The notes under the pieces were generated by a model. That model was not told the DNA's origin. It made no database searches and worked only from the letters and a program-made list of their open reading frames with translations. Shown here in pieces: positions 1-9,722 of a stretch of 64,000 nt of DNA (positions are counted from its first letter, which is position 1; each line of letters opens with the position of its first letter). Position numbers and translations under genes: made by a program. This DNA comes from Corynespora cassiicola. Taxonomy: Eukaryota; Ascomycota; Dothideomycetes; Pleosporales; Corynesporascaceae. The stretch covers positions 1 through 64,000 of the forward strand of contig JAEUWY010000023.1 in assembly GCA_022059125.1 (NCBI GenBank), read 5' to 3'.

Positions 1-91
1 ACCCTAACCCTAACCCTAACCCTAACCCTAACCCTAACCCTAACCCTAACCCTAACCCTAACCCTAACCCTAACCCTAACCCTAACCCTAA
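1..91. repeat. Telomere repeat array
   Basis: About 15 uninterrupted copies of CCCTAA read inward from base 1, which is the C-strand of the TTAGGG telomere repeat used by filamentous ascomycetes. The last copy runs into AAAAAAC and then directly into retrotransposon-derived sequence. Base 1 is therefore a true chromosome end, and the array length is whatever the assembly captured. Confidence 0.98.
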
Positions 92-408
92 AAAAACTTA
101 GATAACGCTCTGTCGTCTACCTTTTCTTAAAAAAGTAGTTTCTATTTACTATACTTTTTAGAGATTCTAGAAGTTGCGCGAGTTGTCTTTAAAACTCTTA
201 CTTTCTTATCTAGTAGCTTTTTATTAGATCTGGTAGAGTTAACTTTTCTTCTTAAAAGCGTCTTAGTTAATCTTTTGCTGCCTATATTATTTAGCGTAAT
301 TTTATCTACTATTAAACGCTGCTAATGTGTAGGTACTAATGTAATAGCGTAATCGCATCCTACAAACAAAAGCTTTTTTCTTACCTAGTTAATATATAGA
401 TTATACTT

Positions 409-744
409 TCTAAATTATAGAAGTTCTAAAATAACGTCGTAGATAGCTGTGCCTATAATATTAAAAAAAATCTCTTTCTAATGTCTCTAGATGTCTATAA
501 TAGTTATAGCTTCTTAATCTATTAATGCTTTTCCTAGCATTTTCTTTCTAGTTACTGTATAAAAGAAATAGGGTCGTTTATAGGCATGCGTTCTTGCTTT
601 ACTACGCTTTACAGCCTGCTATAAAAAGTAGTTACGCTAAGCCTCTGTGTCTAATAATACTTTTATTTAGTATCTATTAAGCTTAACAGGTAGTTTAACT
701 AAGTTCTCTAAGTTAGTAGCGTATAATGCTTTAGGTCGATCCCA
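409..744 (-). other. Retropepsin-like protease domain of the Ty3/gypsy relic
   Basis: The minus-strand frame runs from WDRPKAL (744-733) through VLLDTEA (about 660-640) to GTAIYDVILELL, stop, FRKYN (about 455-405). In intact Ty3/gypsy proteases these are LLDTGA or LLDSGA and YDVILGLPWF. The two glycine-to-glutamate changes and the tryptophan-to-stop are all G-to-A on this strand. The catalytic aspartate codon is retained but the enzyme is clearly dead. Confidence 0.75.
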
Positions 745-1787
745 GGCGCTAGATACTGTTCTAAAAAAGACTTATTACTAAATCTATACAGGCGCTTTTT
801 ATTCTAGTGTCGTTCGTAATTTTTGTGTAAGTATATTTACTAAAAATCTTACGTATATCTTCTGTTAACTAGCATATTTATTACAAGTTCTTTATTTTTG
901 TTTATTCTAAAAAAGTATTACGTTTATTATTTATTTTATAGATAAGTATTGTATACGTGTGTCTTGCAGTTAAACTACTATTACGTATATTTACGTAGTT
1001 TCTTTAGAAACTATCCTGCTGCTGCCTTATCTAAGTAATAAATCTAGTATTAGTTTTTTCTGCAGAACGTCTATAAGTAGCTTATATATTTTAGATTTTT
1101 TAGATTTAAGTAGTATTGCAGTTTTTACGTGTTTCAGCTTTATAGAAAGCTTAGAACTGTGTTTAGTTCGCTGTTAAGGTCTAGTAGAACTCTTAGTCTA
1201 ATTTCTAAATCTAGTTAATTAACTTATTTCTATATTTTAGAACTTCGTCGTTGTCGTCGTTTCTCTAAATCTTAGTTTTTTTTATCTAAGTTATAGTGCC
1301 TTTTCGACTGTTTACGCGTTACAGGTAATTTTTTCTACTATACAGGCGTTTTTATTAAATTTTTTCTGTATTTCTTAAAAGCTTCAGCTAATTTTTATAT
1401 CTTTTTAAAGTTTTTATTTATTCTGAATCGTATAAGTTCTGGTGGCGTGCTGCCATCGCTGTTTTTTTTAAACTTATAACTAGCGTTGCTTAGATAGTTT
1501 TTGTAATTATATACTTCGCGAAAGACTTCTTTTTTCTCAGAGCTAGATTTTTTAAATTTAACTTTCTTAAAAATGCTTCTAGGCTCTGTTTAAGTGCCTT
1601 TGTCTTAATACTAAATATAATTAAAAAATTTTTTTATTTTTCTGTTTCGCAGTAGTTCGCTGTCGCAGATAAATTCTGTTTTATAAAATCTATTTATAAC
1701 AACTTTTTATTTATTGTCTGCGTCGGATTTATTCTCTAAAGTAGTTTATAATATATTTAGCTGTTAAACAACCTTATTCTTTAATTA

Positions 1788-1829
1788 ACAGTTTTTTACA
1801 ATATAGTCTGTTTTTCTACACGCGTAGCA
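1788..1829 (-). other. Gag zinc knuckle (mutated CCHC)
   Basis: The minus-strand translation reads C-Y-A-C-R-K-T-D-Y-I-V-K-N-C, that is CX2CX4(H to Y)X4C. The histidine codon CAC or CAT has become TAT, a C-to-T change, and an in-frame TAA follows immediately. This is the nucleic-acid-binding knuckle of retrotransposon Gag in a degraded copy. Confidence 0.8.
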
Positions 1830-2838
1830 AGTTATAGCCTTACCTTTAAACTTATTATTTTTTTTTTATTACTTTTTTATCCCGTTTTCTAAATATTACT
1901 AAAAACTATTAGTTTGTTACTATAGGTGTTACGAGTAAAATGCGTTACCTTATATTTAACTCGTTTACTAGTATTAGCGTTGTAGTACTTTTTGCTATAG
2001 CTTAGTTTAGTACGTTATTTATATCTTAGATTCTAGTTTTAGCGTAATTCTATTTGTAATTCGTACAGTTTCTAATTAATATTAATAAATTTATTTATAA
2101 GTTGTTTAAGCGTGTTGAGCTGAGCTCCAGAACGTATAAGTTTTTTTTTAACGTTAAGTTTAAGTCTTTAACAGTACATCGTTATAAGTACTTTATTATT
2201 TTATTTAGTAAGAATCGACAGTTGCTAAAATTTATTAGCATAGTTAGCAGCTAAAGCCCGTTATTTAAAATATTAGATAGCTTGTTTAGTAATTGTATTC
2301 TTGTTAGAGACTCTAAAAACTTATTTAATTTTTTCCTTAAATTCGTCGAAATCTTCTATTTATTTATTAACGTTGTTATTAGCTTCGCCGTTCTTATACT
2401 TAATAAAAACTAGTTTAATCTATTAAAGTACTTTACTTTTTATGTATATGGCTGCGAACATAACGCGTTTCTTTTTTTTAATATTTCTACTTTAGAAGTT
2501 AAAGAATAAGTTAAGCTGTAAGAGCTAGTTTTTAAGCTTACTTCGTTCTCTATAGTAGAAGTTAGGTGTTACTATTTTAATAGAATTGTTGTCTGCTGTG
2601 TTAGGTTGTACAATTATATTAGTAGTAGCTTTAGCACTAACAGTACTACTAGTTAGAGTTAAAAGTACGCGTGATTCTGAAGTAGTACTTATTTTAAAAA
2701 GTGTTCACAATATTAAAGCTGTGCTATAGGCTATAAGCAAGGCTAGAGAGCAAGTAGCTGCTTAGGTTGATTTTCAGGGATAAGTACTAGTAGAGTTACG
2801 TAAGTAGAATAATGTATAATATACTGTACAGGTCTCTG

Positions 2839-3177
2839 TGTTAGCGATAGAGTATAATAGATTAATAGTTAATTCTAAACGATAGATTTGCTAATAAAGT
2901 GAATATAATTATAAAGTATAATTATGCGGACTATATATATATGCGGTAATTATGCTTACCCGCACTTATTGTAAGCGTTTACTATTAATACTTATAAGCG
3001 CTCACGCTAAGAAGCTGTAAGCGCTCACTTTGCTAAAGCGTAAGCTCTAAATTATATAGTTTTTTTAATTACGTAATGCGGCACAGCAGTTCCCTCTTGG
3101 GCGCGTATTTGCATATATAATTAGAGCCGCGCCCACGGTGTTGCCTGCCCGGGTCCTTCTGAGACTGGATCATAACA
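2839..3177 (-). repeat. Candidate 5' LTR of the Ty3/gypsy element
   Basis: On the minus strand this 339-bp segment starts TGTTA and ends TAACA, a short inverted terminal repeat typical of LTRs, and it lies just upstream of gag. It keeps a GC-richer block (about 3080-3177) and several variants of a GTAAGCGCTCAC motif (2960-3050). The partner LTR would lie beyond the telomere breakpoint, so the boundaries cannot be confirmed here. Confidence 0.5.
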
Positions 3178-3210
3178 AACAGTAGTTAGATTCAAATCGT
3201 TATATTTAAC

Positions 3211-3406
3211 TATACTAAAATAAAAAGCTAAAAAATATAAAAAGTATTTAGCTTTTTATACTAGCTAGTTGATAATAATAATAAAAAGTAATTAAAAGTA
3301 AAAAAAAAAAAGTAGCGTAGTAAAAAATAGTATTTAAATCTAAATTATTATAGTTAGTATAAAAAGCTAAATATTTCTTATATTTTTTAGCTTTTTATTT
3401 TAGTAT
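3211..3406. repeat. Long inverted repeat, MITE-like
   Basis: A 52-base left arm (3211-3262, beginning TATACTAAAATAAAAAGC) is repeated in reverse complement at 3355-3406 with only about three mismatches. About 92 bases of AT-rich spacer separate the arms. TA dinucleotides flank both ends. The structure resembles a short non-autonomous DNA element or a palindromic subtelomeric repeat. No open frame is present. It sits immediately outside the Ty3/gypsy LTR. Confidence 0.6.
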
Positions 3407-3626
3407 AATAAACTAATATAAAGTATAATTTAAAACCTCTTAGTTTATATTCGTTTTTTAGTTAATATTTATATATATAAATTTTTATTTCTAATTAAAA
3501 ACTATAAAATTTTACTTTAAAATTTTTTAAAAATATTATATTAATTTTTAACTAGTACTCGCAAATACATCTGTAAGTATTCTACTTTATAATATAGCCG
3601 CCTTAAAAAACAGCTGTTATTAATTT

Positions 3627-3866
3627 TTACCCAGGATATTTAGAGTTAGCTTTCTCTATGTACTGGCTGAAGCAGCAACGATCTTCGTCCCAGTCAGACT
3701 TGCAGCCGCCACTCGCTTACCAGTTTTTCTGCAGCATAATCAAAACGTTATTCTCAGCTTGTACGTTTGTCTCCATGGCCTGGATAATATAGAACTCTTT
3801 TTCAGCGGACGGAAGGGCCATAGCCGCGGTGATAAAGAAGGTGACAAGGACCGTTTTAGCGTGCAT
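3627..3866 (-). CDS. Putative small secreted protein (two exons, or RIP-interrupted)
   Basis: The minus-strand ATG at 3866 starts a good signal peptide (MHAKTVLVTFFITAAMALPSA). Exon 1 (3866-3721) ends at a GTAAGC donor. A 54-base intron (3720-3667) has a CTGAC branch site and a CTTCAG acceptor. Exon 2 (3666-3627) ends in TAA, giving 61 residues. The intron length is a multiple of three and the only stop in it is one TAA. If unspliced, the extra residues would add three cysteines (GGCKSDWDEDRCCF), so an alternative reading is an intact cysteine-rich protein broken by a CAA-to-TAA change. The function is unknown. A small secreted protein gene near a telomere and beside repeats is a common setting for fungal effectors, but that is inference. 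Confidence 0.45.
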
Positions 3867-5600
3867 TTTGCTTCGTGTTTAGTTGGTAATTTCCGCCAGA
3901 AGGTTTGGATTGCGAAGGCAGTTTGAAAAGTATAAGAATTTTATTTGATTTGATAATGTATTTGTGAATTAGAGATCAACTTTTGTTGTGCTCTGTGACT
4001 TGGAGTAGTGGCCAACAGAGGTTGAGCAGCCTCCTATATATGTTCATTCTAGGACCATATAGCTACTATCTTCGGTGAGTACAAATAGTGGAATATCGAG
4101 ACAGACGATGCCTGATACAGCTTCGAGTCGTTAGGCCCATACATTGGCAACATCGTTTTCCTCGTATATGGATACCTGGATAAGCTAGCGTTGGCGTACC
4201 AATATCTTCCTTGAAAGTCGGAGAAGTGCCGGTATTTATTCGATCATCCCAAAGAGGGTCTGGTACACTAAATTTAGCTTACCTAGTTATTCATACAACG
4301 ATTAAGTCGAACTCACCCATGTATAGAAAAAGCTATATTTCCTATGACGCGAAAAGATCGTGGTAATCCAGTGTCATGGCACAACATGCATGAATACGAA
4401 AATACGACTAGGCTCCAAGTTCTTTGAATAAAGCCGTGACTTAGTCGATTCTCACTTACCGTGGTACAACATACATGGATACGAAATACGGCTGGGATTC
4501 ACGACAGCTAAGGCCAGCATCTTGATGAGTGCGGGGATACGAGCGGCAGTAGCTCATGAGGTAATGGTGTATGTGTGTTTGTTAGAGGAAGGGACAAGAA
4601 GCGGGTGATATGGTGACTTTCTATTGCGCTATGATTGGGTCTTATGCATGCCGAGAGTTTCCATCTCCAGAGGCGAGTGTTTCCTTATTACGGCCAGCGA
4701 TGGAGTTTGCAAGGGCCAAGAGTAGAAGTGTAAGAATGAAGCAAAACAAAATATTTATTGCAGAGGGAGCAAGAGAATTCTTTTTTGATCTATAAGTCCT
4801 TTGACCAGCAGATGAATTCAAGCGAGAGATCAGGCTGAATGGATTCTGTCAAATGTATTCTTCCTCTTCCTAAAGATTGTACCCTTTACACTCATTTCTC
4901 TTGCTGTAAATATTGAATACAGTCAGCGATATGCCAGCCAAGGTATACGGCGATGAAATACGCTGTTCTGAATTTAAAAGTCAGACACGATAGCTATCAT
5001 TTCAACATCAATATATTTGTCGATTAATTCTTACCTAATCAAGCTAACTCAATAGTTTTTGCTTTCGCGGTCCAACCAGATCCAGTAGACTTAGAAGCGA
5101 GCATGAATCTTTCCTGCATACCACCAAGGTCTTGTGTCGGTATATTTACTGTTTAGGAAGGATTTAAAGATGAACAACACTTGCAAATAAACACTATTTT
5201 GAAGATGCAAACGACGAACGAGTTTCAAAAACTTGACTTCACAATTCATAGAGAGGAAGGGTCAAGCTAGTGTTTCCTTAATGCACCCAAGTTTGCGGTG
5301 TGACTGTCAAGGAAAAGGCGTACATCATCAGTTCCTATAAGAATCCGAGTTCTGCCTATGTCGGCTTACGTCTAGATCCTCGCTTATGTAGCATACATCT
5401 GTCTGATGAGGTAGCGTACCTTTGTTAGAAAGCGGGACTTGCCAGAGGGGTTATATTGTTTAATTAAGCTAAAGACGGTAGCTACTAGAGATAAATGGAG
5501 TTAGGACGAGCGAATGAGGAAATAAGGATCGAATTGCCAAGGATAAGAACAAACTTTCTGCCGTAATAACATGCAGATCAAATATCCAATAGTACTCGCC
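3867..5600. other. Subtelomeric intergenic region, no gene seen
   Basis: Low-GC sequence with only short random frames; a 61-codon frame at 4610-4795 has no recognisable content. An imperfect duplication of about 42 bases is present: 4373-4414 and 4459-4500 share a core like (C/T)GG(C/T)ACAACAT(G/A)CATG(A/G)ATACGAAA, 86 bases apart. Confidence 0.5.
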
Positions 5601-5603
5601 TCC

Positions 5604-5613
5604 AGTATATTTA
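5604..5613 (+). promoter_or_regulatory. TATA-like element upstream of small secreted protein gene
   Basis: AGTATATTTA lies about 105 bases before the ATG at 5716 and is followed by a pyrimidine-rich tract (TCCTCCTTTTCCC), the usual arrangement of a fungal core promoter. Confidence 0.35.
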
Positions 5614-5715
5614 AGCTCCTTTGAGTCCTCCTTTTCCCTTAAGACTCGCCATCATTGCTCCCACATTATTCAAAGAAAACAATATCTCAATTTTTCAATC
5701 GATCATCTCTCTGCA

Positions 5716-6045
5716 ATGCATCTTCAAGTCGTTCTGATCAGCCTCGTGGCTCAAATGGTCTGTGTTCACGGCGCCCCAACTGCTGGCACCACTGCAGACA
5801 CCATTGTGGCGTCTTCGGATGCAAAATCCAGTCCTGGGAAATCCCTTGCGCCAGGAACTGAATTCTCCTCCGAGGAACAAGGGGGTACATATATGACTCA
5901 TTCCAAAGTTATTTATTCTTCCAAAGTACAATCTAACGTAGAACTAGTTTGCTATATTTGCACTTCTCCATGCAGTCTATATTACTGCTGCAACGGGGAA
6001 CAGTGCGCCTACGACTCCTTCCGAGGTTGCCTTTGCCTGATTTAG
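5716..6045 (+). CDS. Small cysteine-rich secreted protein (effector candidate)
   Basis: This is a single-exon frame of 109 residues. Residues 1-19 form a clear signal peptide (MHLQVVLISLVAQMVCVHG, cleavage probably before APTAG). The middle is Ser/Thr/Gly/Ala-rich and lacks cysteine. The last 31 residues hold eight cysteines with one CC pair (spacing C-X2-C-X3-C-X4-CC-X4-C-X7-C-X1-C), enough for four disulfides. This pattern is not the hydrophobin or LysM pattern, and I do not recognise the family. The size, the secretion signal, the cysteine-rich tail and the position 6 kb from a telomere next to RIP-mutated repeats fit a plant- or host-interaction effector or an antimicrobial peptide. That role is inference. 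Unlike its neighbours, the frame is intact. Confidence 0.7.
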   Translation: MHLQVVLISLVAQMVCVHGAPTAGTTADTIVASSDAKSSPGKSLAPGTEFSSEEQGGTYMTHSKVIYSSKVQSNVELVCYICTSPCSLYYCCNGEQCAYDSFRGCLCLI

Positions 6046-6466
6046 GTATCGGCACCGGGATTACAATGGATATCTACAGGGTGACGGAGTAGGAATTTGC
6101 AAACTATATCTGATACAAAGCCGCTTTAGTAGCACGTTTCAATAGCAGCTGCACCAATTTATTATAAAGATATTTTTATCAATTTATACAATTTTCTATC
6201 GCCTAGAATTACTTGCGTGAACAGTGTCTGCTAAAAAGACTACGTCTCCTCATACAGGAACAACAATCTTCACAATTTTTCAGTCAAGGACTTTATGCAA
6301 TCGAGAAAGATTAATGCAGTGTTCGGCGAAATCTAGGGGAGTCGCGAAAATAACCCTCATAGTACGTCGCTATAAATCGTGGATTTCACCTGTATCTTCT
6401 GGAATACCTTGCTGTAATCCATCAGCCAGTTTAGAACAATGTGAGCCAGCAACAAGTAGAATCCTT

Positions 6467-6865
6467 CTAACGCTCAGTAACATGCGCATCCTCTGTAGCC
6501 ACAGCTTTCAATTTCGAAAAATCCACGAAGGAAGCTTGGTCGGCATCCATTTCCGCCTTCCTCGGGTTCTTGTCATATGCCTCGTGGAATCGTAAAAAGC
6601 CTTCAAAATCCTCAAATTCCATTATAGCGATAACATCATAGGTGATTTCTTCAGGTTTGCAGTAAAAAACTACAGGCACGTGCTTATCCTCCTTGCCTTC
6701 CTCTGCTGGTTGGCGGCTGACGAAGTATCGCGAGTGCTTCCTGGGAAACGCGTCGCCCACACATTCCTTAAGAATAGGGATATGAACGTTGTCGTAATAT
6801 TTCATGAATTGTGTGGGTGAGAGCTCGGGTTTACGAGTCTGGATTGCGAAAACCGTGTATCCCAT
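6467..6865 (-). CDS. EthD-like dimeric alpha-beta barrel protein
   Basis: The frame has 132 residues from ATG at 6865 (MGYTVFAIQTRKPELSP). The frame is open further upstream but has no ATG there. The sequence fits the EthD fold: an N-terminal beta strand, then helix SPTQFMKYYDNVHIPILKECVGDAFP with the conserved Y-x(3)-H-x-P core, RHSRYFV-type strand, and a C-terminal DVIAIMEFEDFEGFLRFHEAY strand and helix followed by the acidic DADQASFVD motif. Fungal members often sit in aromatic polyketide clusters as decarboxylases or cyclase helpers. Here the nearby enzymes are a GMC oxidoreductase relic, a SnoaL-like protein and an O-methyltransferase, consistent with a decayed cluster. The frame is intact. 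The substrate is unknown. Confidence 0.75.
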   Translation of the reverse strand: MGYTVFAIQTRKPELSPTQFMKYYDNVHIPILKECVGDAFPRKHSRYFVSRQPAEEGKEDKHVPVVFYCKPEEITYDVIAIMEFEDFEGFLRFHEAYDKNPRKAEMDADQASFVDFSKLKAVATEDAHVTER

Positions 6866-7900
6866 AGTGACAGTTGTGCGTGGCTGAGGTGGGTTGGAAC
6901 GACCGACTGCGCTCGTTAGTTGAAAAATTAGTATGGAATGAGCGAACTTACAGAGAATAACCCAACGCTGGTGCAATTAGATGAAGAAGTTTCAAGTTGA
7001 TTCGGGAGTCAGCGGATATTGTCCTCTTTATGCCGCACTGAGCAAGCAAACGTCCCGATGTCTGATTGCGTAGCGTGGATGCATGATGCCGTTTGGGTAT
7101 CCTGCAAGTCAGATAGCCAATAGCTCTGATAAAGCACATCAGAGACTGCGAGTGACAGGGTAATAGATCCTTAAGGCATTTTCTGTTGTTGCGGCACAGT
7201 TTTAGTCTATCATGGCGCAGCTTTAGTCTATCGCGGCGCAGTTTTAGTTTATCACGGCACAGTTTTAGTTCATTACGGCACAACCTGGGTGACTAATGTA
7301 GGATTCTAATTTTGGCCTCAGTGATTTGCTATGTTTCTAAAGTTATCATAAGACCCATACTAAGGTTGCTCACGCCAAGGTGTTGGTGATCTATAAGAAT
7401 GTAAGATACCTCGCAGCCCATTCCACTAGTCACCCGAAGTTCTCTTGGCATTTTATAAAATGCAAATCACAAGGCTAAAAACATAGAAGATATCACTAAG
7501 AAGATAGGACACCTACAAACTATCCCGTCGGGCTTCTAATCTGGTCTTGGTGTGGCTAAAATTGCTTTATGGATCCGAAAAGCCTGGTAAGCAGATCAGT
7601 CTATCTTGATAAGCATGCAAGACATTCAGGCACCTAGCGAACACAAAACCTTGTTGAGTGGTCTTTTTCTCATACTGTTGAGACAATTGGACGAACTATC
7701 TAGGACCAACTTGAACTGGAGCGGAACATTACAAAGAAATCTTCCAATATTCTAAACAGATGGACCAACAAGAAACCACTGACTTCTGGACCCTATTAGT
7801 GCACCTATTTCATTTACTACTATAACAGTAGTCCGAGATTCTCGTACCCAATTCCTTTGAGTTCTGTTAATAGCGTCCGGATGGATGACCCTAAAATCCC
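6866..7900. other. Intergenic, no gene seen apart from the minisatellite
   Basis: Low-GC sequence with many stops on all frames. Short coding-like scraps just before 7900 may be the worn 5' part of the pseudogene that follows, but I cannot align them to anything. Confidence 0.4.
7191..7283. repeat. 21-bp minisatellite, about four copies
   Basis: Four imperfect head-to-tail copies of GGCRCAGYTTTAGTYTATCRC plus a partial fifth. Because 21 is a multiple of three, the minus strand reads as a heptad (LKLRRDR-like) repeat within an ATG-less or weak frame. There is no other sign that it is coding. Confidence 0.7.
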
Positions 7901-7918
7901 CCTAACCTCGTGGGTTGC

Positions 7919-8630
7919 ACGACCTCTGCTTCTTTCATTGCCGCAGCTCTAATAGTTCCGTCTGAATTCTCCCGCTACCGGGCTCACATGAAGATCTCTG
8001 CATTTGAAAACGACTTATTCACCAAAGGCCCATCTTGGGACGAGGCATGTTCAGCTGTGGCTCTCTAACAGAAACCTGGAATATTCGCAGTCGTTCTACG
8101 CTTGATGGATGGCATTGAGCCATCGAAACATGCATTAAAGCTGATAGCTATATCCGTCGCCACAGCGTCAGAATAAAGTCTCCGGTGGAGCTTCGAATAA
8201 GGTATACAGGCGCACCAGAACCGAATATAACAAAGATTTGATTAGCTATACAAGCCCGATTCTAGGCGATAACTGGAGGCAAGCACTGAACTATTCTCTG
8301 TTTGTCGTGTTCTGGCGAGAGCAATTTCAATCCACAGGCCACCTAGCCATTCTGAGCATTAGAGTTATGAATAGACGGAATATTGTGGCAACGCTATTAC
8401 AAAGACGACACAAAATTATCATTAGTATCCAATCAGCCAGACGAAAGGGACTAACGAGGACACCTGCGAATTCTACAATATACCTAGGTACTTTAGGTTG
8501 AGGGAAAGGACAGCGTTTCTTACAGGAAGGCCAGAGTATGAATTCCTAAACATATATGGGAGGAGTTTTCAGCGCGTTGTAACGTCATTCTTAGATAATC
8601 CAATTAGTTATTCAAAGTATAGATTTAATG
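7919..8630 (+). pseudogene. RIP-damaged pseudogene of an unrecognised protein family
   Basis: From about 7919 a frame reads like a real soluble protein (SASFIAAALIVPSEFSRYRAHMK, then WDEACSAVAL, FAVVLRLMDGIEPSKHALKL). It is broken by several stops at 8068-8240 that would each be glutamine (CAA or CAG) before a C-to-T change. The sense continues in another frame at about 8240-8500 (YTSPILGDNWRQALNYSLFVVFW) and then a third at about 8497-8620 (LRERTAFLTGRPEYEFLNIYG). At least two frameshifts are therefore present. The amino-acid composition and continuity across frames argue for a decayed gene rather than chance. I do not recognise the family, and the start and end are approximate. Confidence 0.5.
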
Positions 8631-9722
8631 GCATTCAGAAATAATGCAGATTTTGTGATCATCTTGACATGGCGAAGAATAGAATGGACGGATTGGTAAC
8701 AAGGAATTGCTCTGACTCACTGACAAGGCAAGGCCAAGTCGATATACCATTGATCTATTACGCACATGCCTGCTGGCATATTCACGTCAGCTAGCGCATA
8801 CATGGCCAACCATTCAGCTAAATTCACGCACCCAAATCTGGTGACGCTGCCACATAACGGTACTCACCCACCCAAGCATCCCTAGACATCAGATTTTGAT
8901 ACCACGTGACCAGCGGCATCCAACGAGGTCGACACAGATAGCACGATACCGACGATATCGAAGTGATTAATAGCACTGCTAGACCTCAAAGGTCACCCTT
9001 TACGATGGCATCAACATTCGCCTTCTATAGTCGCTGTAACCGATTTGATTTTGTTTATGCGGGAAGTATCGAGCCAAAACTATTGCAGTCCATCTGCGGC
9101 TGCGTGTTCACTACAGAAACATATTTTCTCAAAACCTGTTCTATTAATCCTTTTACCATTGATAAGGCTGCGGCACGTAAGTTGCTAGGCCTCGTCGATC
9201 TAAAGTGAGCTGCTAAGTCTATCAGTGAATACACAATTTACATCGTTCTTAATAGTAGTCACTTCTAAATATCTATCGAACTGTTTTGAAATAAATATAA
9301 ATCATGATTCAATTACTTAAATTGAGGTGTAAGATCAATTCAGTTGGGATATTGCTTCGCGCACATTACTGTGCTGACGTGGTGTGGGTCGAATATTTTA
9401 CTGTGCCTCACCCCGCAGCTACATTTCTCCAATCGCGATTCAGGCGCAATATTATTTCAGACCTACCAACTGTCCACTTTGATCTTAATATTACACCCAG
9501 CCCATAGAAGGTGTTTAGTGGGACTCCCCACCCAAAAAAGGTTCAGGTGCCTAATCGCGCCGTGCCACCACCAACTTTTCACTAGTCTAGACGCAACTGT
9601 GGGGTACATACAGCTTTATAATCCACAACATGCATTAGGTAGTCCCAGTATCCTTTCTACATCGACTAATAAATGACATGTTCGTCATAAATATTCGAGG
9701 TTGAGCCATATAAGAGCAACTT
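8631..9722. other. Intergenic, no gene seen
   Basis: Contains only short frames (81-110 codons at 8963-9208 and 9304-9676) without motifs, signal peptides or plausible splice sites. The 3' part may include the lost 5' exon of the GMC pseudogene, but no ATG in frame could be found. Confidence 0.4.

Larger units (their letters stand above)
92..3177 (-). mobile_element. RIP-degraded Ty3/gypsy LTR retrotransposon, truncated by the telomere
   Basis: The minus strand carries recognisable Ty3/gypsy order. A candidate LTR lies at 2839-3177, beginning TGTTATGATCC and ending GCTAACA. Gag starts near 2692, where the expected ATG reads ATA. A capsid-like stretch follows (RSKLKN, stop, LLQLNLFF), then a CCHC-type zinc knuckle at 1788-1829. 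An aspartic protease follows with DTEA at 640-651 (expected DTGA or DSGA) and the typical end YDVILELL-stop-F at about 409-453. The frame continues to about base 95 and is cut by the telomere, so reverse transcriptase, RNase H and integrase are absent. Many TGG-to-TAG, CAA-to-TAA and GGx-to-GAx changes plus the extreme AT content are the signature of RIP. The family call is firm; the LTR edges are tentative because no second LTR or clear primer-binding site was found. Confidence 0.85.

Noticed and set aside
4610..4795. 61-codon frame in the subtelomere
   Set aside because: No signal peptide, domain or cysteine pattern, and the surrounding sequence is stop-rich; length is within chance.
7191..7283. 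CRISPR array
   Set aside because: The repeats are contiguous without unique spacers and the genome is eukaryotic; it is a minisatellite.
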